Shown: positions 45,613-55,081, numbered from the stretch's first letter. The stretch is DNA of 64,000 nt from Acinetobacter sp. WCHAc010034 (GCF_001696615.3 NZ_CP032279.1:1674001-1738000), one strand, 5' to 3'. A program made the numbers and translations. Notes: generated by a model not told the origin, from the letters alone.

Positions 45613-46152
45613 TCAGCTGAGCAGCTTGACCTTTTTGCGTTTCAGATCTGAATAAAGGTGGTACTTCTTCAGGCCGCTTGCCGGCGCAGCCGGCAGCAGT
45701 TTGGCATGCTCAGGCAGAAAATCTTCCCGCAGCTGATAATACTCAGGCACATCCTCATAGCGGATGACGCGGTAGCCGGCCATTTCCAGCAGCGCATCCT
45801 GATACTGCGCGCGCTGCGGGCGCTTCAGCACCATCGGGTCATCCAAAGCGACAATCGCAGCCACCTGCTGGTTTTTATCCAGCACCACAAAGTCCGCCAC
45901 CATATTCCGGTACTTATTGCGCGTGCGGTAATATTTGGTAGTCAGCAGCGCATCAAAGGAAACATGCGCCAAAATCATATGGCCGGGCAGAATCTCCTTC
46001 AGGCGCGTATAGGTCCGCTGCTCATTGATATTGAAAATAGCGCGCTGCTTCAATGCGCTATCCTGCTGCCTGGCGTTATTTTCCAGACTGCTCCAAGCCA
46101 TTATGAGCATGCAGCCAAGTAAAATACTCGCGATCACAATATAAATTGCCAT
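45613..46152 (-). CDS. DUF2726-domain membrane-anchored protein
   Basis: A 179-residue protein with one N-terminal membrane helix (2-20). It then has a DUF2726 domain (about 40-150), a nuclease-like fold of the PD-(D/E)XK type, with ADFVVLDKNQQVAAIVALDD and KRPQRAQYQDALLEMAGYRVIRY (cores DFVVLDKNQ and AIVALDD). The acid residues fit the Asp and Glu-like pattern of that fold, though catalytic activity is unproven. The C-terminus is basic (KKYHLYSDLKRKKVK). Family placement is from motif memory. Confidence 0.8.
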   Translation of the reverse strand: MAIYIVIASILLGCMLIMAWSSLENNARQQDSALKQRAIFNINEQRTYTRLKEILPGHMILAHVSFDALLTTKYYRTRNKYRNMVADFVVLDKNQQVAAIVALDDPMVLKRPQRAQYQDALLEMAGYRVIRYEDVPEYYQLREDFLPEHAKLLPAAPASGLKKYHLYSDLKRKKVKLLS

Positions 46153-46574
46153 CTCTCATAATCCTTTATCTTTCTTATAATCGTTTTTTAGCCGTAAACT
46201 TATGACTTGCTCCAGTATACAGCGGGTCTTATTGTTAAAATTTTCAATTAAAAAAATTCCCCTCAAGCTTACACCAAACATGCGTCAAAATTGACAATTC
46301 GCTGCACAGCAGCCGCCATCTCTGGAATGTCCGATGCTTCAGGGCAATAGCCCATCATCGGCTATTCCGGCTAATGTATGCCATCCGCGGAAAAGCTGGC
46401 AAGGCCGTTTCTGACCGCTGTCAGCCAATTCCGATAAGCTGTTACTGTTTTAGCATTATTCTGTCCCTGAATGCCGCCTAAATTGCTGCAGTTTATGTAA
46501 ATTGGCGCTTCACGCCGCGCAGCGCAAAAAAAAGGATGCCTGCGCATCCTTCTTCTTCAATCATCCCGCTTCAG
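46153..46574. other. 422-base spacer with no supported gene
   Basis: AT-rich DNA upstream of the DUF2726 gene contains its promoter, possibly with TATACT near 46216 as the -10. A short AATAGCC/GGCTATT dyad lies at 46346-46366. The right end is the ygiQ terminator. No gene-like frame is supported. Confidence 0.5.
46527..46555 (-). terminator. Terminator of ygiQ-type gene
   Basis: GGATGC and GCATCC pair around a CTGC loop (stem extended by AA/TT). On the minus strand it is followed by eight T. Confidence 0.88.
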
Positions 46575-48986
46575 TCAAGCGCGGGATTTCGGCCGGGCTT
46601 TGCCTTTCGGCTTGGCGCCGCCAAACGGCTTTTTATCGCCGGTTTCACGCGGCGGCAGGCCGGTATGCTGGGTCAGCAGCTGGCCGCGCTCCGGGCGCTT
46701 CTTGCTGTTGGATGGGCGGGACTGATTTTTCGCTTGCTGATTGCGGCTCTCTCCATTCCGCTTTTGCGAATCGCCGTCAACCGTGGAGTTTTTCTTGCGC
46801 GCCGACTGATACTGGCCTTCGGCTGCGCCTGCAGGCTGATAGGTCGGAATCAGGTGCTGCTTCGAGTTGCCGATCAGGTCGGCGCGGCCCATGTCTTTCA
46901 GCGCCTCGCGCAGCAAAGGCCAGTTGTTCGGATCATGATAGCGCAGGAAGGCCTTATGCAGGCGGCGGCGCTTTTCGCCTTTGACGATATCGACATTTTC
47001 CGTATAGCGCGCCACTTTCGCCAGCGGGTTTTTAGCGCTGTAGTACATGGTGGTTGCGGTCGCCATCGGCGACGGGTAGAAGGTCTGCACCTGATCGGCG
47101 CGGAAGCCGTTCTTCTTCAGCCAAACCGCCAGATTCATCATGTCGTAGTCGGTGGTGCCCGGATGCGCGGCGATGAAGTACGGAATCAGGTACTGCTCTT
47201 TGCCGGCTTCCTTGCTGAAGCGCTCAAACATCTGCTTGAAGCGGTCATAGGTGCCGATGCCCGGCTTCATCATCTTGGACAACGGGCCTTTTTCGGTATG
47301 CTCAGGGGCAATCTTCAAATAGCCGCCGACATGGTGCTGCACCAGCTCTTTGACATATTCGGGGTTCAGCACCGCCAGGTCATAGCGCAGGCCGGAACCG
47401 ATCAAGATTTTTTTAATGCCCTTGATCGCGCGCGCCTTGCGGTACAGCTGGGTCAATGGCGCATGGTCGGTATGCAGGTTCTGGCAGACGCCCGGATAGA
47501 CGCAGGACGGCTTGCGGCAGTTCTTTTCAATTTCAGGGTCTTTGCAGTGCAGGCGGTACATATTGGCCGTCGGGCCGCCCAAGTCTGAAATAATACCGGT
47601 AAAGCCCGGCGCGGTATCGCGGATTTTTTCCACTTCGCGCAGGATGGAATCTTCAGAACGGTTCTGAATAATCCGGCCTTCATGTTCGGTAATGGAGCAG
47701 AAGGTGCAGCCGCCGAAGCAGCCGCGCATGATGTTCACCGAGAACTTGATCATGTCGAATGCCGGGAAGCGCGCTTCGCCATAAGCCGGATGCGGCAGGC
47801 GCGCATACGGCAGGTCAAACACATAGTCCATTTCTTCCGTAGTCAGCGGAATCGGCGGCGCGTTCAGCCAGACATCGCGCTCGCCGTGCTTCTGCACCAG
47901 CGCACGCGCATTGCCCGGATTGGTTTCCAGATGCAGGATGCGGTTGGCGTGCGCATACAGCACCGGGTCAGCAGCCACCTCTTCAAACGCCGGCAGGCGG
48001 ATCACCGCCAGCTCACGCGGCGGCAGCTTATGCTTGATGGCTTTGGAGGCCGGCTGCAGCTGCACAATCTGGGTATCGGCATCCAGATTGTCGCCTTCAC
48101 GGACAATAGGGTTGGCCACCAGTTCTTTCTGGAAATTCTGATACTGGGTTAAGGAATTGCCTTTGTCTTTTTCAATTTCGCAGCCGTCCAGATCTTCCGT
48201 CATCACATAAGGGTTGATAATTGGGTCGACGCGCCCGACGGCATCCACATCATTGGAAGCGATTTCCACAAATTTGGCTTTGGAGGCGCGGTTGTTTTTA
48301 TTGACGATGAATGCGGTGCCCCGCACATCGGTAATTTCGTGGATTTTCTGGCCTTTGGCCAGGCGGTGCATGACTTCAACAATCGAGCGCTCGCCATTGC
48401 CGTACATCAGCAAATCAGCCTTGGAATCCATCAGCACCGAACGGCGGACTTTGTCTGACCAGTAGTCATAATGCGCGATGCGGCGCAGCGAGGCTTCAAT
48501 GCCGCCCAGCAGCACCGGCACATCCGGAAAGGCTTCGCGGCAGCGCTGGCAGTATACTGTCGCCGCGCGGTCCGGGCGCTTGTTCGGCACATTGTCCGGA
48601 GAATAGGCGTCATCCGAGCGGATTTTGCGGTCAGCCGTATAGCGGTTGATCATCGAGTCCATATTGCCCGCGGTCACACCCCAGGCGATATTCGGCTTGC
48701 CCAGCGCGCGAAATGCTTCAGCATTGGTCCAGTCCGGCTGCGCGATAATGCCGACGCGGAAGCCTTGCGCTTCCAGGGTGCGGCCGATAATGCCTGAACA
48801 GAATGAGGGATGATCGATATAGGCGTCGCCGCAGACCAAAATAAAGTCGCAGCTGTCCCAGCCGAGCTGATCCATTTCTTCACGCGACATCGGCAAAAAT
48901 GGCGCAGGATCAAAACATGACGCCCAATATTTGTCGTAATCAAACAGCGCTTTAGGCGCTGTCTGCATGGTATAAGCAGTAGACAT
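46575..48986 (-). CDS. ygiQ: YgiQ-family radical SAM protein
   Basis: An 803-residue iron-sulphur protein. The N-terminal domain (1-340) begins with the family's [15 protein letters not shown] segment. The radical-SAM CxxxCxxC cluster is in [19 protein letters not shown] (Cys triad). A C-terminal region with Cys residues [11 protein letters not shown] is followed by YHDPNNW and a Lys/Arg/Ser-rich tail (about 730-803). No reaction is established for the family. I chose the ATG at 48986; an upstream TTG at 48995 is unlikely. Its own terminator follows the stop. Confidence 0.92.
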   Translation of the reverse strand: MSTAYTMQTAPKALFDYDKYWASCFDPAPFLPMSREEMDQLGWDSCDFILVCGDAYIDHPSFCSGIIGRTLEAQGFRVGIIAQPDWTNAEAFRALGKPNIAWGVTAGNMDSMINRYTADRKIRSDDAYSPDNVPNKRPDRAATVYCQRCREAFPDVPVLLGGIEASLRRIAHYDYWSDKVRRSVLMDSKADLLMYGNGERSIVEVMHRLAKGQKIHEITDVRGTAFIVNKNNRASKAKFVEIASNDVDAVGRVDPIINPYVMTEDLDGCEIEKDKGNSLTQYQNFQKELVANPIVREGDNLDADTQIVQLQPASKAIKHKLPPRELAVIRLPAFEEVAADPVLYAHANRILHLETNPGNARALVQKHGERDVWLNAPPIPLTTEEMDYVFDLPYARLPHPAYGEARFPAFDMIKFSVNIMRGCFGGCTFCSITEHEGRIIQNRSEDSILREVEKIRDTAPGFTGIISDLGGPTANMYRLHCKDPEIEKNCRKPSCVYPGVCQNLHTDHAPLTQLYRKARAIKGIKKILIGSGLRYDLAVLNPEYVKELVQHHVGGYLKIAPEHTEKGPLSKMMKPGIGTYDRFKQMFERFSKEAGKEQYLIPYFIAAHPGTTDYDMMNLAVWLKKNGFRADQVQTFYPSPMATATTMYYSAKNPLAKVARYTENVDIVKGEKRRRLHKAFLRYHDPNNWPLLREALKDMGRADLIGNSKQHLIPTYQPAGAAEGQYQSARKKNSTVDGDSQKRNGESRNQQAKNQSRPSNSKKRPERGQLLTQHTGLPPRETGDKKPFGGAKPKGKARPKSRA

Positions 48987-49219
48987 GGCTAGCAATTCTC
49001 GGCTGGCAGATGAAAGGCCTGAATATCAGGCCTAAGATGAAAGCCGATCATTTTAACATGAATTTCATTCATCTTGCTTGACTATAATTTATGCAAGTCC
49101 AGCGCATTCATAATGGCTTTGCGCGGATACAGCGCTGAAGCGCCTGGGCAGGCTTCAAGCCTTTTGCATTGCTGAGCGGCCTGCGGCGCGCAAAAGCGCC
49201 CTTCAGCAGGCGGGCCGGA

Positions 49220-50923
49220 TCAGCTCGAAACCGTATTCTTGCCTTTCGCCTTCGCCCTGAACAGCGCCTCATCGGCTTTTGCCAGCAGCGCCATCCAGCT
49301 GGCCGCGCCAACCGCGACCCCCGCGCTGATTGACACATTCACATCGGCCAGCTCTTCGCACTGGAAAATCTCCGACGCCAGAACGCTCTTGCGGATTTTC
49401 TCCGCAATTTTCAATGCCGTTTCCAGGCTGATGTTTTCCATCAGCACCAGAAATTCATCGCCGCCATAGCGCACCAGCAAATCAGACGCGCGCACGCTGC
49501 TTTTCAGGTTTTCCGCAACCGCCTGAATCACCTGATCGCCGACGATATGCCCGCAGCTGTCATTCACCCGCTTAAAGTTATCAATATCAATAATCATCAG
49601 GCAGGATTGCTTAAACTGGCTGGGCTGTTTTTCTAAAAGCTTAATGTATTCATCCAGCGCAAAGCGGTTGGCTATGCCGGTTAATGAATCTGAATGCGCA
49701 ATATGCTTCAGCTGGAACTCCAAAGCTTCGCGCTGCTGCAGCTTTTTCTGCAGGCGGCTGATGGCGTCAAAAATGCTGGAGCCCTGCCGGTGCCGGCTGC
49801 TTTCCGCGGCCGGCCGGTCCTCCAGCTGCGCCAGCTCAAACAGCTGCCGGCGGGCGGCGATTAAAGGCTCAAACACCCATTTCCGGGCATAAATCATGGT
49901 CAGCACCACCGCCAGCAAAGAAACCAGCACCATTAAAATGGCATATACCAGATTTTTCTTCGCCTGCCGCTGCTCATGCTGCGCCGCCTCTACGCTGTAC
50001 TGCAGAATATAGTCCTGCAGCGCCACCACGGTGCTGAATTTGCCCACAATCGCCTGCGTCAGCTCCGGGCCGGTCATACTGTACGGCTGCCCCTTCAGGC
50101 TTTCATCCACTAGGCCGGCAATAATCGGCAGGCCCTGATCCAGAAACTCGCTTTTTACCCGCCGGTGCAGCGCCTGAAACTGCGGCGTTTTATCATGCTC
50201 CGGCTGCACCACATTGACCAGCTGCCATAAATACTGCGTTTGGCGCTGGGTCTGCATGAAGCGCGCCAGATTTTCCTCCGGCACCGGCTCATTGAAGGTC
50301 ACGGCCGCCATGATATTCGACGCCGTCCTTCCGGCCTGATCACGCAAATCGGCCAACAGCAGGATCAGGGTATAGTAATTGGACAAGGCCGTATCCTTGC
50401 CCTGGGAGCGGCTTACCACATGCTGCAGCACCTCATGGCTTTTATCCCAGGCCATGAACATTGAGGCAATCGCCTGATCCAGCTGCTGCGGCCGCCGCTG
50501 CTCATCAGGCAGGGCAATATAGCCATCGACCGCCCGGCGTCCAAACGCCAGAGCCGGCTTGAGATTCCGCTCCAGCTCCAGCGCTGCAGGCGCAAAGCCG
50601 CTCCGCTTCAGCACCTCTGCCGTGCGCTGAATCTGCAGATCAACTTCTGCGCGGTATTCCCGCAAGGCCTGCAGCTGCTCCGGCAGCGCTGCCCGCGGGC
50701 TGGACATGGCATTATTGGCCGGCGCGCGCTCTCTGGAAATTTTATTGGACAGCTCCGCCAGCATTTTCAGGCTTTGAATTTCCTGCAGCGCTTCCGCGCT
50801 GCTCCGGTAGCTGCGGTAGCTGCCGGCAATCAGCGGCAAGCTAATCAGAGCCACAGACAGCACGATGACCAGCATCGCCAGCCATAGGCGCCTGCTGAGC
50901 TGTTCAGAGCGCAAAGCATTCAT
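49220..50923 (-). CDS. Membrane-bound diguanylate cyclase (GGDEF)
   Basis: A 567-residue protein making cyclic di-GMP. A membrane helix (about 17-38) is followed by a large periplasmic helical sensor region (about 45-325) and a second helix (about 328-348), then the GGDEF domain. The active-site motif is intact RYGGDEF, with IDIDNFKRVNDSCGH for metal and substrate. No EAL domain is present. The RxxD inhibitory site is not obvious. I use the ATG at 50923 (MNALRSEQLSRRL); a GTG seven codons upstream is possible. It is monocistronic and unlinked to biofilm genes in this window. Confidence 0.9.
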   Translation of the reverse strand: MNALRSEQLSRRLWLAMLVIVLSVALISLPLIAGSYRSYRSSAEALQEIQSLKMLAELSNKISRERAPANNAMSSPRAALPEQLQALREYRAEVDLQIQRTAEVLKRSGFAPAALELERNLKPALAFGRRAVDGYIALPDEQRRPQQLDQAIASMFMAWDKSHEVLQHVVSRSQGKDTALSNYYTLILLLADLRDQAGRTASNIMAAVTFNEPVPEENLARFMQTQRQTQYLWQLVNVVQPEHDKTPQFQALHRRVKSEFLDQGLPIIAGLVDESLKGQPYSMTGPELTQAIVGKFSTVVALQDYILQYSVEAAQHEQRQAKKNLVYAILMVLVSLLAVVLTMIYARKWVFEPLIAARRQLFELAQLEDRPAAESSRHRQGSSIFDAISRLQKKLQQREALEFQLKHIAHSDSLTGIANRFALDEYIKLLEKQPSQFKQSCLMIIDIDNFKRVNDSCGHIVGDQVIQAVAENLKSSVRASDLLVRYGGDEFLVLMENISLETALKIAEKIRKSVLASEIFQCEELADVNVSISAGVAVGAASWMALLAKADEALFRAKAKGKNTVSS

Positions 50924-51100
50924 GGTTCTTTTTACGCTCCACACTCAAACTGATGCATGCCTCAAAGGCGCAGCCTTGGCGCCGGGAGCGCAGGCATTGA
51001 CGCATCTTTTAATTCTTCTAAGCGCCGCCTGCATTAAAAAATGCAGATCGGCACCGCCAATTCAAAGCCGGTATCATGCATGGCGGATTCCGCCTGCGCA

Positions 51101-51136
51101 GATGCAGATGCAGATGCAGATGCAGATGCAGATGCA
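51101..51136. repeat. Hexanucleotide microsatellite (GATGCA)6
   Basis: Six exact tandem copies of GATGCA, preceded by a partial GCA, lie in the spacer upstream of the GGDEF gene. It is a simple repeat and should vary in copy number by slippage. Confidence 0.95.
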
Positions 51137-51306
51137 GCGGAGCAAAGCGCCGGTTAAATCAGCCTGCCATAGCCTCTCCCCCTTGCCGCGCTCAGTATAT
51201 GCAATTGCCCCAGAAAAGGCATTAGCCGCTACATAATTTTTTTACCTTATATTTCATTTAGATACAAAAAATTGAACTATTTTTCATACAGCTGCCGAAG
51301 AACATA

Positions 51307-51335
51307 TTTACACACGCCACAATTCAGTGCATAAT
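51307..51335 (+). promoter_or_regulatory. Sigma70 promoter, candidate for a small RNA
   Basis: TTTACA (51307-51312), a 17-base spacer and CATAAT (51330-51335) fit sigma70 well. The -10 lies inside the 13-base palindrome GTGCATAATGCAC (51328-51340), which could be an operator. Confidence 0.6.
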
Positions 51336-51341
51336 GCACCT

Positions 51342-51443
51342 CATTAGGGCATTCTAAAGTTTTCCTCAGCAGAAACTTTAGATTTCCCGCAAATTTTGGC
51401 AGGAAAATCCCGGTTTTGCATAAAAACCGGGATTTTTTTTGCC
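51342..51443 (+). ncRNA. Candidate small RNA, plus strand
   Basis: No protein frame fits here. A sigma70-like promoter ends at 51335, so transcription would start near 51342. The RNA of about 100 bases would hold a first hairpin (CTAAAGTTT, 51354-51362, with AAACTTTAG, 51373-51381). A single-stranded middle with GCAAATTTTGGCAGG follows. A strong Rho-independent terminator (AAATCCCGGTTTT with AAAACCGGGATTT, then eight T) ends it. Hairpin, linker, terminator and T run form the layout of a trans-acting Hfq-type RNA. No known family was recognised. Confidence 0.5.
51406..51440 (+). terminator. Rho-independent terminator, candidate small RNA
   Basis: A perfect 13-bp stem AAATCCCGGTTTT / AAAACCGGGATTT is followed by a T run. 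No protein gene on the plus strand ends nearby, so this terminator needs a small transcript to explain it. Confidence 0.9.
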
Positions 51444-51552
51444 TAAATTCAGCTAAGCTCAGAATTCTCAAGGATAAACCGCACCATTAATGTGCGTATT
51501 TTGCGCCATTTTTTCCAAGCCGCAGGAAGCGCTGTCCAGCCGAATTCCGGAC

Positions 51553-51584
51553 AAAAAAAAGCCCAACCTTGGGGAAAGCTGGGC
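51553..51584 (-). terminator. Rho-independent terminator on minus strand
   Basis: On the minus strand GCCCAGCTTT pairs with AAGGTTGGGC (two wobble pairs) and is followed by eight T. No protein gene on the minus strand ends here, so it too points to a short transcript. Confidence 0.85.
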
Positions 51585-51670
51585 GGATAAAACAAAAATT
51601 GTGGAGAACCAGTCAGCGTTCACAAAATACGCCTGATCTGATAACTGGATTATGAGAACTATTGCAGAAT
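51553..51670 (-). ncRNA. Candidate small RNA, minus strand
   Basis: Reading leftward, a -10-like TATACT (51682-51677) would start transcription near 51670. The RNA of about 115 bases would form a bulged stem (CCAGT...CAGGCGT with ACGCTG...ACTGG), a U-rich single-stranded stretch and the terminator at 51553-51584. A matching -35 was not clear, so the promoter is weaker evidence than the terminator. It converges on the plus-strand candidate, ending about 110 bases from it. Confidence 0.4.
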
Positions 51671-51847
51671 AAGTAAAGTATATTAATTTACTATGTTTTG
51701 AACTGAATCACAGTTTTTCATATTTTTTGCAAAAAAAGCCGCAATAAAATAAAAAGAATGGCTTTTTTATAATCAATTTTCATTTTTTTAAACAGCTGGT
51801 TCGGCTTATTTTCAGGGAACTGCACAGTAAAGCGCAGTTTTTGCGTT

Positions 51848-51867
51848 TAGATTACTTAATCTATAAT
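51848..51867 (+). promoter_or_regulatory. Possible promoter and dyad upstream of omp33-36
   Basis: TAGATT-ACTT-AATCTA is a perfect dyad (51848-51863) whose right arm overlaps TATAAT (51862-51867), a perfect -10. There is no good -35 at 17 bases. The omp33-36 start is about 290 bases downstream, and a nearer TTGACA lies at 52001-52006 with a poor -10. Confidence 0.4.
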
Positions 51868-52000
51868 TGTTATTTAAACTCAAATAACACATATCAATTG
51901 TTTTTTACAATCAACAATCCGCCCTTCCAGGCTGCGGATTTGCAGCTTTTTGAGTAAAAGCCCCACAGAGAGTCATTGTTATGAATCAACTTTTTTCAGG

Positions 52001-52029
52001 TTGACAGAGTTTTTACCTTTCAGTAAATA
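52001..52029 (+). promoter_or_regulatory. Possible omp33-36 promoter with perfect -35
   Basis: TTGACA is followed 17 bases later by TAAATA, a weak -10. It lies about 125 bases upstream of the start codon. An alternative TATAAA at 52060-52065 lacks a -35 at normal spacing. Confidence 0.35.
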
Positions 52030-52153
52030 TTTGAACAAAAAATAAGCTTGTTACATATCTATAAAATAATCGCCTTTAAGATCATTGACTTAATAAAATG
52101 TTACAATACAATGCTCAATGTTTAATCCATTTGCAATAGAACTGGTATTTATC

Positions 52154-53038
52154 ATGAAAAAACTCGGTTTAGCCTCCGCTTTACTTTTAGCCATGACCGG
52201 TGCACAAGCGTACCAAGTAGAAGTACAAGGTCAGTCAGAATTCATTGACAACACTGTAAATGACAAAAACTTCACTGGCGCGGTTCAGGGTACTTACTAC
52301 TTTAAAAATGTTGATGCATCTAAAGGCCCATTGGCTGAAGCAGCTTTCTTAAACCAGGCTTCCAGCGCATCTTTAGCTTATAACTACGGCGAATATGACG
52401 TTGATGCAGACAACAATGCCAACTTCACTTCGCACACTATCGGCGCTAAAGCTGAAGCTTATGTACCGACTAAATTTGTTCCTGTATACGCCAGCGCGTC
52501 TTACAGCAACACAATTACAGACAAGAAAAATAACCGTGCAGATGACCACGGCGACCGCTATGCAGTTGAAGTCGGCGCGGTTGTTGTTCCTAACTTCCTG
52601 GTTGCAGTCGGCTACACCAGCGTGCCTAACCAAGTGTCTTATGACGCTTTCAACATTCTGGCGAACGGCGTTGTCAAAGCCGGCCTAGAATCAGATACAA
52701 TTGCCCGTGACCAAGACGCAGTTACTGCGCGCACCAAATATGTAGGCGCGATTGACGGCACCAATATGGCTATTGGCTTTGAAACCAACCTGCTGTTCGC
52801 TGAATACAAAGCTTACGGCTTGAAAACTGATTTATTTGTAAACCCTCAGTTAAGCGTTGGCGCATCTTATGCGGAGTCAAGCTTTAAAGAATCTCCAAAC
52901 AAAGCTTGGGGCGCGAATGTCAACTACTTCATCACTCCAGCTGTTGCAGTAGGCGCTTCTTATGTAAACGCCAATGCTGAAAAAGGTTCTGTATACGATA
53001 CAGAAACTGTTGGCCTAAATGCTAAATTCCGCTTCTAA
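52154..53038 (+). CDS. Outer-membrane protein Omp33-36 (porin)
   Basis: A 294-residue beta-barrel. Signal peptide MKKLGLASALLLAMTGAQA is followed by the mature start YQVEVQGQSEFIDN, which I recognise from A. baumannii Omp33-36. The C-terminus ends VGLNAKFRF with terminal Phe. The A. baumannii protein is a channel linked to carbapenem entry, fibronectin binding and apoptosis in host cells; these are family facts. I use the ATG at 52154; a frame start at 52118 would break the signal peptide. Codon use is AT-rich and points to high expression. The 5' leader is long, and the region upstream carries two candidate small RNAs. Confidence 0.9.
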   Translation: MKKLGLASALLLAMTGAQAYQVEVQGQSEFIDNTVNDKNFTGAVQGTYYFKNVDASKGPLAEAAFLNQASSASLAYNYGEYDVDADNNANFTSHTIGAKAEAYVPTKFVPVYASASYSNTITDKKNNRADDHGDRYAVEVGAVVVPNFLVAVGYTSVPNQVSYDAFNILANGVVKAGLESDTIARDQDAVTARTKYVGAIDGTNMAIGFETNLLFAEYKAYGLKTDLFVNPQLSVGASYAESSFKESPNKAWGANVNYFITPAVAVGASYVNANAEKGSVYDTETVGLNAKFRF

Positions 53039-53058
53039 TTCATTTAGCAGCCGGATTT

Positions 53059-53088
53059 AAAAAAGGACGCTGAAAAGCGTCCTTTTTT
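53059..53088. terminator. Bidirectional terminator between omp33-36 and betT
   Basis: AAAAAAGGACGC and GCGTCCTTTTTT are perfect complements around a six-base loop. Confidence 0.92.
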
Positions 53089-53110
53089 AATGGCCTTGCG
53101 CAGCTGAAAT

Positions 53111-55081
53111 TTACTCCGGCAGGCGCACCAGATTTAAGAAATGCAGATGGCGCTCATACTGGTCAATAATGTCCTGCAGCAGGTCTTCCTGCGTCCATTC
53201 CATCACATCATAGTTTTGCCCGCCTTCTTTTAAAAACACTTCGGCCTGGTAGTATTCCGCGCCCTTAGCCTGCAGATCCGCCATAAAGCTCGGCGGCAAG
53301 GTTTCCCGCGCAATAACCTGGTAAATGAAGTTAATTTCATTGTGGTGATCAACCCGGAGCTTGAGGCCTTCATCCAGATCAATAATTTCAACGGTCAGTT
53401 CACGGCGTTCAAATTCTTTCTGAATGCTGCGGAAAGCCCTTAAAACCTGCTCCTGGATAAACTGCTCCACTTCGGCTTTTGAATGCGGATAATGCATAAT
53501 CAGGCCCAGCCGCTGCTGCCAGCTGCGCGGATTCTGAATGGCCCTGGGCGTAATGCGCGCCGCCTGCAGGGCCTGCATTTTCACCACATCCAGGCGCAGC
53601 GCTTTCAGCAGCCCCCAACAAATCAGCAGCATAATCAGGGTGAACGGCAGGGCGCTGAGCATGGTTGCAGACTGCAGCGCGCCCAAGCCGCCTGCCAGCA
53701 GCAGCACAATCGCCAGCAGCGCCATCAGCACCGTCCAGAACAGGCGCTGCCAGACCGGAGAATTTTCAGACTTGGAGCTTAAGTAATCGGTAACCAGCGC
53801 GCCGGAATCGGCCGAAGTGACAAAGAACAGCATCACCAGCACAGTGGCCAGCAGGCTCATCACCCCGGAAAACGGCAGCCCGTGCAGAAATTCAAACAGC
53901 GCCACCGAAGAGTCGCGCTGCACCGCAGCCACTAAGCCGGCATTGGCTTCATGCAGAATGCTGTGCAATGCGGCATTGCCCATAAAGCCCATCCAGATCA
54001 GGGTAAATCCCGATGGAATCAGCAGCACGCCGACAATAAACTCGCGGATGCTGCGCCCTTCCGAGACCAGCGCAATAAACATGCCGACAAATGGCGACCA
54101 TGAAATCCACCACGCCCAGTACATGATGGTCCAGCCGCCAATCCAGCCATTCGGCTGATAGGCATACAGGTTGAAGGTCATGCTGAATAAGTTGGAGATG
54201 TACTGGCCGGCATTCTGAATAGTGGTCTGCAGCAGGTAAATGCTGGGGCCGGCGAAGAATACAAACAGCAGCAGCGCCAGGGCCAGCATCAGGTTCAATT
54301 CGGACAGGCGCTTGATGCCTTTGTCCAGGCCCAGGAAGATTGACAGCGAGGCCATGGCGCTGACCGCAATAATCAAAATAACCTGGGTCTGGGCCGACTG
54401 CTCAATGCCGATCAGGTAATTCAAGCCGGAGTTGATTTGCGTCACGCCAAAACCCAGCGTGGTGGCCACGCCAAACACCGTGCCGATGGTGGCAAAGGTG
54501 TCGACAGCATCGCCGATCGGGCCATGAATTTTCTTGCCGATCAGCGGATACAGCGCCGAACGGATTTTCAGCGGCAGCTGATGCCGGTAAGCGAAATAAG
54601 CCAGCGCCAGGCCGACTATGGTGTAAATGGCCCAGGCATGCAGGCCCCAGTGGAAAAAGGTGACGCGCATGGCCTGCTGGGCAGCTGAAATAGTTTCCGG
54701 TTCGCCTGCAGGCGGCGAAACATAGTGCATCACCGGTTCCGCCACCCCGAAGAACATCAGGCCAATGCCCATGCCGGCGGTAAACAGCATGGCAAACCAT
54801 GAGGCGTTGCTGTAGGACGGCAGGCTGTGGTCTGGCCCCAGCTTGATTTTACCCATGTCAGAGATGGCGATATAAATCAGCAGGATCAGGAAAATCGCCA
54901 CAGACAGCACATAAAACCAGCTGAATGAGTCGGTCACCCAGCGGTTCAGCTGCTGGGTAATCAGGTCAAATGAGTTCGGCGCCAGAATGACAATGGCCAG
55001 AAACACGCCAATCAGCATGACCGTACTTAGAAACACGCTTGGATTCACATTGGAATACCAAGATGCAGATTTGGAAGACAT
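53111..55081 (-). CDS. betT: BCCT-family choline transporter, BetT type
   Basis: A 656-residue sodium- or proton-coupled carrier with twelve helices. The family signature WTIMYWAWWISWSPFVGMF contains the Trp-box; FTAGMGIGLMFFGVAEP is helix 3. A long C-terminal cytoplasmic tail (about 515-656) marks the osmosensitive choline carrier type; osmo-independent relatives lack it. It feeds the glycine-betaine pathway, whose genes betA/betB are not in the window. It starts with MSSKSASWYSNVNPSVF. Upstream, 170 bases away, is the channel-like gene on the same strand. Confidence 0.92.
   Translation of the reverse strand: MSSKSASWYSNVNPSVFLSTVMLIGVFLAIVILAPNSFDLITQQLNRWVTDSFSWFYVLSVAIFLILLIYIAISDMGKIKLGPDHSLPSYSNASWFAMLFTAGMGIGLMFFGVAEPVMHYVSPPAGEPETISAAQQAMRVTFFHWGLHAWAIYTIVGLALAYFAYRHQLPLKIRSALYPLIGKKIHGPIGDAVDTFATIGTVFGVATTLGFGVTQINSGLNYLIGIEQSAQTQVILIIAVSAMASLSIFLGLDKGIKRLSELNLMLALALLLFVFFAGPSIYLLQTTIQNAGQYISNLFSMTFNLYAYQPNGWIGGWTIMYWAWWISWSPFVGMFIALVSEGRSIREFIVGVLLIPSGFTLIWMGFMGNAALHSILHEANAGLVAAVQRDSSVALFEFLHGLPFSGVMSLLATVLVMLFFVTSADSGALVTDYLSSKSENSPVWQRLFWTVLMALLAIVLLLAGGLGALQSATMLSALPFTLIMLLICWGLLKALRLDVVKMQALQAARITPRAIQNPRSWQQRLGLIMHYPHSKAEVEQFIQEQVLRAFRSIQKEFERRELTVEIIDLDEGLKLRVDHHNEINFIYQVIARETLPPSFMADLQAKGAEYYQAEVFLKEGGQNYDVMEWTQEDLLQDIIDQYERHLHFLNLVRLPE

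Larger units (their letters stand above)
50924..52153. other. 1.2-kb spacer with a hexamer repeat and candidate small RNAs
   Basis: No protein gene is supported over this stretch. It contains the GATGCA repeat (51101-51136), a candidate plus-strand small RNA (51307-51443), a candidate minus-strand small RNA (51553-51705), further hairpins with A or T runs (51732-51768, 51818-51842) and the presumed omp33-36 promoter region with a TTGACA element. It is strongly AT-rich from 51200 onward. Confidence 0.6.

Noticed and set aside
46536..47588. A 350-codon plus-strand frame opposite the ygiQ-type gene
   Set aside because: It lies inside the radical-SAM gene in antisense with no family-like segment. 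It is a shadow frame.
51101..51136. A CRISPR array
   Set aside because: The six-base repeat has no spacers, and no cas gene is in the window. It is a simple microsatellite.
51277..51471. A 64-codon minus-strand frame over the plus-strand small RNA candidate
   Set aside because: It spans the terminator hairpin and T run and has no good start context.
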